Shown one piece after another: positions 17,953 to 25,546 of a DNA stretch of 64,000 nucleotides; positions within the stretch are counted from its first letter, which is position 1, and every line of letters starts with the position of its first letter. A model generated the notes under the pieces. That model did not search any database. It saw only the letters and a list, made by a program, of their open reading frames with translations, and was not told where the DNA came from. Source of the DNA: Spongiactinospora sp. TRM90649. Its GTDB lineage: Bacteria; Actinomycetota; Actinomycetes; Streptosporangiales; Streptosporangiaceae. The position numbers were made by a program, and so were the translations under genes. Where the stretch lies: contig NZ_JARLTC010000013.1 in assembly GCF_029382225.1 (NCBI RefSeq), positions 173,316 through 237,315 on the forward strand, in the 5' to 3' direction.

Positions 17953-18160
17953 CGTCGGCCTTCCTGGTGAGGATGACGGCGTCAAGCGCGACCAGACCTC
18001 GCGGCGTGAGCCGTAGCGGATTGACCTCGATCTCCGTCTTGTGCAGGACGTCGGCGTCCAGCAGCTTCACGGCCACCGCCGCCCCGATGGCGTCGAACGC
18101 GGCGTGAGCCCCGACGACCGCGATGCCCCGTGGCGCGAACAGCGGGCCGAGGTCGCTCAT
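17933..18160 (-). pseudogene. 75-residue remnant of an NDP-forming acyl-CoA synthetase
   Basis: Three pieces of one large protein are joined in frame. LFAPRGIAVVGA is the start of the CoA-binding domain, VAVKLLDADVLHKTEI the start of the ATP-grasp domain, and EVNPLRLTPRGLVALDAV its end. An intact enzyme has about 700 residues, so two large in-frame deletions are needed. The frame starts by ATGA overlap with the upstream hydroxylase and ends inside the ligase start region, so it still couples translation through the operon. The intact enzyme may have supplied the CoA-thioester step. A functional miniprotein is unlikely but not excluded. Confidence 0.75.
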
Positions 18161-19707
18161 GCGAGCACCCCGACCAGGTCCGCGCGGCCGGACAGCACCG
18201 TGGTCAGCGCCCGGTCCCGGTCGAGCTCCGGTTCGATCAGCAGCGCGGGACGTCCCGTGCGCATTCGTGCCTCCTCGCACAGCCGGGTGCGGGTCAGGGC
18301 CGTGCCGCCGTGCACGGCGACCAGCGCCGCGCCCGTGGCGATGGGCGGGTGAGGCAGGTCGGCCTCGGTGTCCGGCGCCTCCAGCAGCGCGCCCCACGCG
18401 CCGGGCAGCGGAACCGCGGACAGCGGCAGATCGGTCGTTCCCCGGACGGCGGCGGGGGCGCCGTCCGGGCCGGGCACGACGTCGAGCAGCCGTCCGGGCG
18501 CCGACCAGCCCTCCGATTCGAAGCGCGTCTCCAGGGGGGCGGCCCCGTGCAGGCCCCGCCAACGGCGGTGGGCCCACTCGACGAAGTCCGGCGCACGCCT
18601 GGCCAGCCGCGCGTCCGAGATGCTGCGCGACAGGAAGTGGTAGGCGAACTGCCACGGTTCGAGGGCGTCGTAGTAGCGGCCGAAACTCTCCCACCAGGCG
18701 AGGCTGGGCCGCGCCGAGTCCTGGATGTGCCGGACCGGCGGCTGGGCCGCCCGCTCGTAGCCCGCGAGGGCGGCCCCGAGATCGCCCGGGTGCGCGGCCA
18801 GCGCCCGCGCGAGCGCGACGGCGTCCTCCATGGCCATCTTGGTGCCCGAGCCCACCGAGAAGTGCGCGGTGTGCACGGCGTCACCGAGCAGCGCGACGGG
18901 CCTCGGGGCCGGCGTGTGCCAGTGGCGGGTGCGGCGCGTGCGGAAGCTGCCCCATCGGGAGTTGTTGGTGAGCAGCCGCCCGCCCTCGATCTGCTCGGCG
19001 AACAGCTCCTCCAGGTACGCCTTGGAGCGCGTGTCGCTGACCCCGGCCGGTTGACCCTCGTCGAACGCGTCGAGACCGGCGCGCCGCCAGGACGCCTCGT
19101 CGGTCTCCACGATGAAGGTCGACATGGTGTCGGAGATCGGATACCCGTGCACCGCGAAGACGCCGTCGGGGCCTCGTTCGTGGACGAAGGTGAGCCCGTC
19201 GAAGAGATGGTCGGTGCCGAACCAGATGAACTTGGCCGCGGCGGTCTCCACCTCCGAGCCGAGACCGGGGCCGAGCGCTTCGCGGATCTTCGAGGAGGCC
19301 CCGTCCGCGGCCACCACGAGGTCGTAGCCCGCCAGGTCGTCGAGCGTCACCTCGGTGGAGAACCGGAGGTCCGCCCCAAGCGAGCGGGCCCGCTCCTGCA
19401 GGAGCAGGAGCAGGGTGCGCCGGACGATCGCGGCCATGCCGTTGCCGCCGCACCTGATCCTCTCGCCCTTCAGCCGGAGCTCGATGTGGTCCCAGTGCCT
19501 GCCGTGCTCGGTCAGCGCGCCGCGCAGCACGGGGTCCGCCTCGTGGATCGCCGCGAGGGTCCGGTCGGAGAAGACCACCCCGAAGCCGAAGGTGTCGTCG
19601 GCGCGGTTGCGCTCGAAGACGGTCACCTCCGACGACGGGTCCGCCTGCCGGATCAGCGCGGCGAAGAACAACCCGCCGGGCCCGCCGCCGGCCACCGCGA
19701 TGCGCAC
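18157..19707 (-). CDS. FAD monooxygenase, salicylyl-CoA 5-hydroxylase-like (SdgC-like)
   Basis: 516 residues. The N-terminal dinucleotide site is IAVAGGGPGGLFFAALI, followed by FERNRADDTFGFGVVFSD, a stretch typical of salicylyl-CoA and anthraniloyl-CoA hydroxylases, and the GD motif in PVALLGDAVHTAHF. Close relatives often carry a further old-yellow-enzyme-like domain of about 350 residues. Here only about 120 residues follow, ending GRADLVGVLA, which resembles the end of such a barrel, so the domain may have been shortened. The predicted reaction is 5-hydroxylation of salicylyl-CoA towards gentisyl-CoA. The gene starts 5 bp after the upstream hydroxylase stop. Confidence 0.75.
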   Translation of the reverse strand: MRIAVAGGGPGGLFFAALIRQADPSSEVTVFERNRADDTFGFGVVFSDRTLAAIHEADPVLRGALTEHGRHWDHIELRLKGERIRCGGNGMAAIVRRTLLLLLQERARSLGADLRFSTEVTLDDLAGYDLVVAADGASSKIREALGPGLGSEVETAAAKFIWFGTDHLFDGLTFVHERGPDGVFAVHGYPISDTMSTFIVETDEASWRRAGLDAFDEGQPAGVSDTRSKAYLEELFAEQIEGGRLLTNNSRWGSFRTRRTRHWHTPAPRPVALLGDAVHTAHFSVGSGTKMAMEDAVALARALAAHPGDLGAALAGYERAAQPPVRHIQDSARPSLAWWESFGRYYDALEPWQFAYHFLSRSISDARLARRAPDFVEWAHRRWRGLHGAAPLETRFESEGWSAPGRLLDVVPGPDGAPAAVRGTTDLPLSAVPLPGAWGALLEAPDTEADLPHPPIATGAALVAVHGGTALTRTRLCEEARMRTGRPALLIEPELDRDRALTTVLSGRADLVGVLA

Positions 19708-19712
19708 GGCCG

Positions 19713-21482
19713 CTACTCCTGGGCCGCGCGGCCGAGGATCCGGCCGAGCACGGCGGTCAGCGCCGCCTCCGGATCATCCGCCACGGAGGCGGACCGCCAG
19801 GCCACCATGTGGTCGGGGCGGACCAGGAGAACCCCGTCCTCCGCGACCTCGGAAAGTGCCTGGTAGTCGCCGTAGACGTCCTCGTAGTCGCAGCCGCGGC
19901 CGATCGACCGGACCTGGACGGGCACGCCCAGGCGCTTGGCGACGCGCTCGGCCGCGTCCCGCCAGGCCGCGCCGTCGACGCCGGTGAGCAGGGTGAACCG
20001 GCCCTTGCCGCACAGGTCGAAGGTGGAGACGCGCCGCTGGTCCTTGGTCAGCCACACGTGCGGCAGGTGACGTCCCGGGCGGGTCGAGGCGTGGTAGTAG
20101 ATCTCCTCATCGCGGGGGGCGGGCTGTTCGGGCGTGCCGTCGGGGACGATCGCGCCGGACGCGTAGTGCTGGTTGGTCTCGACGCCGTGCGTGTTGAAGC
20201 ACATGATCGTGGCCTGCAGCGCGGCGTCGAACGCCTGCCGTCGCTCGCGTCCATCGGCCGTCGGCTGGAGCAGGCCGTCGAGGGCGTCGCGGAGTTCCCG
20301 CGCGCCCGACGCGGGCGGCAGGCGCAGCGCCATGAAGATCGGCGGCATCAGCCCGTCGCTGCGCTTGGCGCGCTGGACGATCTGCTTGGCGACCGGCAGC
20401 CGCTCGTCCCGGTAGCTGTCGAGCAGCGCCGGCGCGGCCTCGCCGCGCAGCACCATCGCGAGCTTCCAGCACAGGTTGTAGCTGTCCTGCATGGAGGTGT
20501 TGGAGCCGAGGCCGTTCATGGGCGAGTGCCGGTGCACGGCGTCGCCGACGCAGATGACCCGGCCCGCGATGTTGTCGGTCGCGTAGACGTCGTTGACCGC
20601 CCAGGTGGAGATCGACTCGACCTTCACCGGCACCTGGTCGTCGCCGATCAACTGGTGCGCGATGCGGACGCCGTCCTCCTCGGTGAGCGAGGGCTGCCCG
20701 GCGTTGACGTCGTAGCCCCACACGCCGACCCACTTGGTCCACGGGCGGACCATGCGCAGCACGCCGATGCCGTTGCCGTCGTGGCCGACGCCCGGCTGAA
20801 CGAACCAGTACATGTCGCCAGGGCGGTGCTCGACGAAGCGGGTGAGGTCCGCCTCGAACACCACGTTGATCGAGCCGCCGAGCCCCATCTTGCCGACCAG
20901 CGGCAGGCCCGCCTGCTCGGCGACGGTCGAGTTGCCGCCGTCCGCGCCGATCAGGTACTTGCTGCGGATGCCGTACTCCTGGCCGGTCAGCCGGTCCCTG
21001 ACCAGGGCCGTCACGCCGTCGTCGTCCTGCGTGAACGTCAGCAGCTCGGTGTTGAACCGGACGGACGACCCGCGCGAGGCGGCGGCGTTGACCAGGATGG
21101 GCTCCAGCACGTGCTGCGGCAGGTCGCACACGGAACACGGGCTGGCGAGGTCGTGCTCGGCCTTGAAGTGCGGGTGGGTGTACCAGGTGCGCAGCCGGCC
21201 CAGCTCCTGGCCGGCGAGGCTGGTGGCGTACACGTGCTCGCCCATCAGGTGCTGCGGAGTCGCGTTCTTCACCACCTCCCCCTCCAGCCCGAGGTCGCGC
21301 AGCACCTCGACGCCGCGCTGGTTGGTGATGTGCGCGCGGGGGGTGTTCGAGACCCCGGCGTACTTGTTGAGCACCACGTTGGCGATGCCGTACGTCGAGA
21401 GCAGCGCCGCGGCGGTTGCGCCCGCCGGGCCGGTCCCGACGATCAGCACGTCCGTCTCCACGACGGGGGTGAGGTTGTCCAT
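19713..21482 (-). CDS. FAD-dependent phenol hydroxylase (TfdB / MhpA-like)
   Basis: 589 residues, full length for class A flavoprotein hydroxylases of the phenol 2-monooxygenase group, which use NAD(P)H and O2. Visible are VLIVGTGPAGATAAALL (GxGxxG, residues 16-21), the DG motif in GIRSKYLIGADGGNS, and the GD motif VICVGDAVHRHSPMNGLGSN near residue 304; the C-terminal thioredoxin-like domain is present. It probably makes a catechol for the extradiol dioxygenase encoded just upstream. The exact substrate (a phenol, hydroxyphenylpropionate or chlorophenol) is open. Confidence 0.85.
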   Translation of the reverse strand: MDNLTPVVETDVLIVGTGPAGATAAALLSTYGIANVVLNKYAGVSNTPRAHITNQRGVEVLRDLGLEGEVVKNATPQHLMGEHVYATSLAGQELGRLRTWYTHPHFKAEHDLASPCSVCDLPQHVLEPILVNAAASRGSSVRFNTELLTFTQDDDGVTALVRDRLTGQEYGIRSKYLIGADGGNSTVAEQAGLPLVGKMGLGGSINVVFEADLTRFVEHRPGDMYWFVQPGVGHDGNGIGVLRMVRPWTKWVGVWGYDVNAGQPSLTEEDGVRIAHQLIGDDQVPVKVESISTWAVNDVYATDNIAGRVICVGDAVHRHSPMNGLGSNTSMQDSYNLCWKLAMVLRGEAAPALLDSYRDERLPVAKQIVQRAKRSDGLMPPIFMALRLPPASGARELRDALDGLLQPTADGRERRQAFDAALQATIMCFNTHGVETNQHYASGAIVPDGTPEQPAPRDEEIYYHASTRPGRHLPHVWLTKDQRRVSTFDLCGKGRFTLLTGVDGAAWRDAAERVAKRLGVPVQVRSIGRGCDYEDVYGDYQALSEVAEDGVLLVRPDHMVAWRSASVADDPEAALTAVLGRILGRAAQE

Positions 21483-21511
21483 CTCGATGGCTCCTAGAGA
21501 GGTGACTGACG

Positions 21512-22372
21512 TCAGTGCCGGTGGCCCCAGAGGTCGGGCCCGGGGATCTCGGTGACCTGCCAGGTCGCGTCGTCGATGAGGACGCCGCCGCTGCCGAACT
21601 CGGTGTGCACGCCGACGGGCGACGTCGCGTAGAAGGAGAACATCTGGTCGTTGGTGTGCCGGCCGAGCGTCATGGCGACCGGGACGTCGCGGTCGAGCAC
21701 GAGGTCGTAGGTCCGCCCCACCTGGTCCATGTCAGGGACCTCCAGCATGAAGTGGTGCAGGAAGGGCTGGTGGATGCCGAAGAACGGGCCGTCCACGAAG
21801 GCGATGCTGTGATGGCGCGGGTTCGTGTGCAGGAACGTGGCCTGGAACGGCTCTCGCATCGTGTCACTGACCTTGAAGCCCAGGACGTCGGTGTAGAACC
21901 GCTGCTGGGCCGCCACGTCCGGGCTGGCGAGCACGACATGGCCCAGGCCGAGGTCACCCGTGACGAACCGCTCGATGTCGCGCGCTGACGTGAACCCGCC
22001 CTCGCCCGCCGAGGCCCCGTGGAACAGCTCGACCCGGTTGCCCGCGGGGTCGAGGAAGTGCGCCATGCCGGCCACGCGGCGGATCTCCAGCTCGCGCCGC
22101 GTCGCCTGGTGGGCCACCACGCCCTGGTCGCTCAGCTCGTCGAGCGCGGCGCTCAGCGCGTCGGCGTCGGCGACCTCCCAGCCGTAGTACGCGCCGCCGT
22201 CCTGCTCACCGGCCTCGACGGTGACCCGGTGGTGCACGTCGTCGATGCGGAAGTGGGTGGCGCCGTCCTCCCCCGCGACCCGCTGCATGCCGAGGATCTC
22301 CGTGGCGTACGTGGTGAAGGCGTCCGGCTCGCGCGCGGACAGTCCCAGGTAGCCGAGCTGCTTGATGTCCAT
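21512..22372 (-). CDS. Type I extradiol dioxygenase (catechol meta-cleavage, BphC-like)
   Basis: 286 residues with two vicinal-oxygen-chelate modules. The C-terminal module carries the iron ligands: His in GLGHVVLASP (about residue 142), His in HHFMLEVPD (about 207) and Glu in GVHTEFGSGG (about 256). The enzyme opens a catechol ring next to the hydroxyls. The ring-opened product is the substrate of the hydrolase encoded upstream, and the catechol comes from the hydroxylase encoded downstream. Confidence 0.9.
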   Translation of the reverse strand: MDIKQLGYLGLSAREPDAFTTYATEILGMQRVAGEDGATHFRIDDVHHRVTVEAGEQDGGAYYGWEVADADALSAALDELSDQGVVAHQATRRELEIRRVAGMAHFLDPAGNRVELFHGASAGEGGFTSARDIERFVTGDLGLGHVVLASPDVAAQQRFYTDVLGFKVSDTMREPFQATFLHTNPRHHSIAFVDGPFFGIHQPFLHHFMLEVPDMDQVGRTYDLVLDRDVPVAMTLGRHTNDQMFSFYATSPVGVHTEFGSGGVLIDDATWQVTEIPGPDLWGHRH

Positions 22373-22399
22373 GGTCTGATGTCTCCCAGTCGTACGAGG

Positions 22400-23233
22400 T
22401 CAGAACGCGTCGGTGAGGAAGCCGCGGAGCAGTGCCGCGTAGGCGGCGGCGCGCTCGATCTGCACCCAGTGACCGCAGTGCGGGAAGATGTGCAGTCGCG
22501 CGTCGGGCAGGTGCTTCTGGAGGAAGACGCTGGAGTCGGGGGTGACGAAGCGGTCCTCGCGGCCGTGCACGATGAGGAACGGGTGCGGCATCCGGCGCAG
22601 TGCCGACGGCGGCACGGCCATCTCGGCGGGCGAGGAGGAGAAGAAGCGCTCGAAGGAACGCCGCACCTCGGGCCGCATGACCTCCTTGAAACGCGTCTCG
22701 GTGATCTCCGAGATCGACGTGCCCAGCGCGTCCTCGTCGTAGACGAACCACTTGGTGAGGTTCTCCAGCGCGCTGATCGTCGGGTCCTTGTAGAAGGACA
22801 CCATCCGCATCACCTCGGGCGTCGGCTGCGAGTGCCCGCCCGCGCTGCCCATCAGGGAGATCCGGGCGAAGCGCTCCGGCGCCGTCATCACCAGGTGCAT
22901 GGCGAGCGCGCCGCCCATCGAGTTGCCCACCAGGTGCGCCTTCTGAATGCCGCAGGCGTCCATCAAGGCGAGCACCTGCTCGACCCGCATCCGCATCCAT
23001 CCGGTCAGGCTGGCCGGCCCGTCCTCGGGATGGTCGGTACGGCCGTAGCCGACGAGGTCGGGCGCCAGCACGCGATAGTCGTCGCTCAGGGTGGGAACGA
23101 AGCCGCTCCAGTTCGACACCGCGTTGGCGCCGGGGCCGCCGCCGTGCAGCAGAATCACGCTCTCGTGGTTCTCGTCGCCGCTTTCCAGGAAGAAAGTGGA
23201 ATAGCCATTGGTCTCGACGGTGCGCTCGGTCAC
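22400..23233 (-). CDS. Meta-cleavage product C-C hydrolase (BphD/MhpC/HsaD-like)
   Basis: 277 residues, alpha/beta-hydrolase fold. The oxyanion-hole motif LLHGGGPGANAVSNW, nucleophile elbow VGNSMGG, acid HGREDRFVTP and histidine GHWVQIE form the triad typical of meta-cleavage-product hydrolases. The start is taken as GTG 23233 with GGAAGG about 11 bases upstream; an ATG at 23275 would add 14 residues. It is the first gene of the aromatic operon, so the operon promoter lies in 23234-23470. Confidence 0.88.
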   Translation of the reverse strand: MTERTVETNGYSTFFLESGDENHESVILLHGGGPGANAVSNWSGFVPTLSDDYRVLAPDLVGYGRTDHPEDGPASLTGWMRMRVEQVLALMDACGIQKAHLVGNSMGGALAMHLVMTAPERFARISLMGSAGGHSQPTPEVMRMVSFYKDPTISALENLTKWFVYDEDALGTSISEITETRFKEVMRPEVRRSFERFFSSSPAEMAVPPSALRRMPHPFLIVHGREDRFVTPDSSVFLQKHLPDARLHIFPHCGHWVQIERAAAYAALLRGFLTDAF

Positions 23234-23470
23234 TGGAATGGGTTCCTTCCCGTCATGTAGGGCATTGCTCGGCACGGCGTGTTGATCGGGTGAAGGGCCG
23301 GGATCCGGCCCGCCGGGCGACGACGGGGCTTGCCTCTACCACCCCCCGCATTGCTAACTTGTGCGGTGTCGCACCACCGTAGACGGACACCACGTCGATG
23401 CGCTTCGTACGATCTGTCGTTACTTGTCGCAGCCGATCCGACGTTGTGTCGCGGGAGAGGACCAACCCCC
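23234..23470. promoter_or_regulatory. Divergent promoter region of the aromatic operon and its PucR-type regulator
   Basis: These 237 bp separate the hydrolase and the regulator, which are read away from each other. The clearest dyad is GTGCG-GTGT-CGCAC (23361-23374). No consensus -35/-10 pair stands out in either direction. Control of both genes by the regulator binding here is the expected arrangement, but it is inference. Confidence 0.45.
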
Positions 23471-24631
23471 GTGAGCCTTGATGAAACCGTCCAAGAGCTG
23501 GCCGATCGCCTGGGCGTGGCACTGGTGGTGCTCGACCACGACCTGAAGGTCGCGGCGTTCAGCGTCCACGACACCGACGCCCGGCTGGCCCGTCTCGCCC
23601 GGCTGCTCGCGGGCTCGGCGGCGCCGGTGACGGAGTCCCTGGTGAGGGAGCATCGGCTCCGTCAAGCCGAGCACGGCGTGCGGGTGTCCCGGCCCGGCGG
23701 CGAGCTGGTCGTCCTCCCGCTGCGTCACGAGCAGCACCTGATCGGCTACGTCTACTACGTCGAGGACCGGGCGACGCCGCGCCCCGGCGACCTCGAAGCC
23801 CTGGAATCCGCCGCACCCGAAATCGGGGTCCTGCTGGCGCTACGGATCTCCGATCGCCGACACGGCGAGGAGAATTCTCGGCAGCTGCTCGCGGAATTGC
23901 TCGGAGAATCACCGGCGGCCCGCTCGAAGGCGGCGGAAACCCTGGTTCGCGATAATTTCATTGAGGATGTCGAGCATTACGCCGTGCTCGTTCTCCGGGC
24001 CCCGGAATCGTCCTCGAAATCCCTTACCCGACTTGCCGTCGAGGCGACTCTCGAATTCACCCGGAGATCGACGACCGTGAAGATCGTCGGCGCCGTTCTC
24101 GGGGCCGAGGGAATCGTGCTGTTCCCGCGTCCGGTGAATCACGACAGGCTGGAACGCGCGCTCGCCGGCCCCGGCCTGGAAGCGGTGGTGGCGGGCGTGG
24201 GCAGCGTGAAACCGTCGCTGACGGAGGCGGTCGACTCCTACCACGAGGCCCGGCTCGCCCACCGGGCGTCCAGCCTTGACCCGTCCCGTTACGGCAAACG
24301 CGTCTTCTGGGACGACCTCGGCCTCGACCGCCTGTTCCTGCAACTCCCTCTCGACCGGCTGACCCCGAGCCAGTTCCCCGCCGGAGTGCGCCGTCTGCTG
24401 GACGCCCCGCACGGCGCCGAACTCGCCGCCACCCTGGAGGGCTACCTCGACAGCGGCGGCGAAATCCAGGGCGCGGCCCGCCGGCTGAGCATCCACCGCA
24501 GCACGCTCTATTACCGCCTGGACCGCATCCGCGAACTCACCGGCTGTGACATCACCGACGGCTCAATCCGCCTCGAACTCCATGCCGGCCTCCGAATCGC
24601 CCGCCTCACCGGTCTGTGGCCGCACGAATGA
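23471..24631 (+). CDS. PucR/CdaR-family transcriptional regulator
   Basis: 386 residues. The C-terminus holds the PucR-type helix-turn-helix (GAARRLSIHRSTLYYRLDRI, near residue 355), preceded by a GGDEF-like linker domain and an N-terminal sensor-like region. Members of this family in actinobacteria control aromatic and purine catabolism. GTG 23471 is taken as start; the frame is open further upstream without a good start. It is divergent from the aromatic operon, which it probably controls. Confidence 0.85.
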   Translation: MSLDETVQELADRLGVALVVLDHDLKVAAFSVHDTDARLARLARLLAGSAAPVTESLVREHRLRQAEHGVRVSRPGGELVVLPLRHEQHLIGYVYYVEDRATPRPGDLEALESAAPEIGVLLALRISDRRHGEENSRQLLAELLGESPAARSKAAETLVRDNFIEDVEHYAVLVLRAPESSSKSLTRLAVEATLEFTRRSTTVKIVGAVLGAEGIVLFPRPVNHDRLERALAGPGLEAVVAGVGSVKPSLTEAVDSYHEARLAHRASSLDPSRYGKRVFWDDLGLDRLFLQLPLDRLTPSQFPAGVRRLLDAPHGAELAATLEGYLDSGGEIQGAARRLSIHRSTLYYRLDRIRELTGCDITDGSIRLELHAGLRIARLTGLWPHE

Positions 24632-24751
24632 CCATTCCGGAGAAGCGTTCAGCCTCCGTGCTCTGCACGCCGTCACCGGGCCGCGCCACCGCGCCGGGGA
24701 AGGTCTGCGCGTACGCCTCGGTGCCGGACACGCGCACGGTCCCCGTCGGCC

Positions 24752-24927
24752 GTCCCGAGCTACAACCGCTGCAGGTGGGCCTGGCCGCCTTCAACGGCCT
24801 GTACTCCACGAAGCCCGCCTACATCCAGGCCGGCGCCATGATGACGATCGCCGTGCCGGTGATCCTCTTCATCTGCTTCCAGCGCACGTTCGTGCGCGGC
24901 ATCATGAGCACCGGAGTGGAGAAATGA
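24752..24927 (+). pseudogene. C-terminal tail of a sugar ABC permease (MalG type)
   Basis: About 58 residues starting at RPELQPLQVGLAAFNG and ending QRTFVRGIMSTGVEK match the end of CUT1 permeases: last periplasmic loop, final membrane helix (TIAVPVILFICFQ) and the terminal KG-like tail. Everything upstream, including the EAA loop, is gone. The frame continues upstream to 24616 with unrelated residues, so the join lies near 24750. The 120 bp between the PucR stop and this point contain no recognisable gene. Confidence 0.7.
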
Positions 24928-24937
24928 CGGCGGCCGG

Positions 24938-25546
24938 TCATCGGGCGAGCGCCGCGCGGCCGGACGGCAGGCGGGTGGCGATCGTCATCACCCCGAAGGC
25001 GCACAGCCCGGCGGCGACCAGCAGGACCTGCACACTGACCAGATCCGCCAGCGGGCCGAACACCAGCATGCCGACCGGCGTGGCGAGTGCCATGACGATG
25101 CCGACGTAACTGAACACCCGTCCGTGCATGGCCGGCTCGACGCTCTTCTGAAGCAAGGTCGTCATCGGCGTGGCGAAGGGCGGCACGAGCAGCCCGAAGA
25201 CGAACATGAAGGCGTAGAACGCCCACAGGTTCGAGGTCAGCCCCATCCGCACGGTGACGGCCCCGAACCCGTAACCGGCCAGGAGCGTCAGACCGCCCCC
25301 GCCGCGACGGGCCGGCACCGTGGACATCAGCGCCCCGCCGAGCAGCATGCCGAGGCTGAAGGCGACCTCCGGGACCACGAGCATCCACTTCTCGGTGCCG
25401 AAGGTGCGCGCGACCAGGAGCGGCGTCGCGATCGAAGGCGCCACGGCGAGCAGGAAGATGATCCCGTAGACGCTGAGCGACCAGCGCACCACCGGATGCG
25501 TCCTGATGTAGCGCATCCCCTCCACCAGATCCCGCCGGTACGTGGC
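24938..25546 (-). pseudogene. C-terminal half of an MFS exporter, truncated at the N-terminus
   Basis: About 200 residues with six hydrophobic segments from RRDLVEGMRYIRTHPVVRW to the stop. This is the second half of a macrolide-efflux-type MFS protein of about 420 residues. The N-terminal half is replaced by the 3' end of the polyketide synthase fragment; the join is at about 25541-25552, out of frame for the synthase. No start codon or ribosome site belongs to this fragment, so it is presumably dead. Confidence 0.75.

Noticed and set aside
24606..24809. Minus-strand frame with a protein-like stretch (VRVSGTEAYAQTFPGAVA)
   Set aside because: Looks protein-like over about 40 residues, but no family could be named and it spans the join to the ABC permease tail; too short to call.
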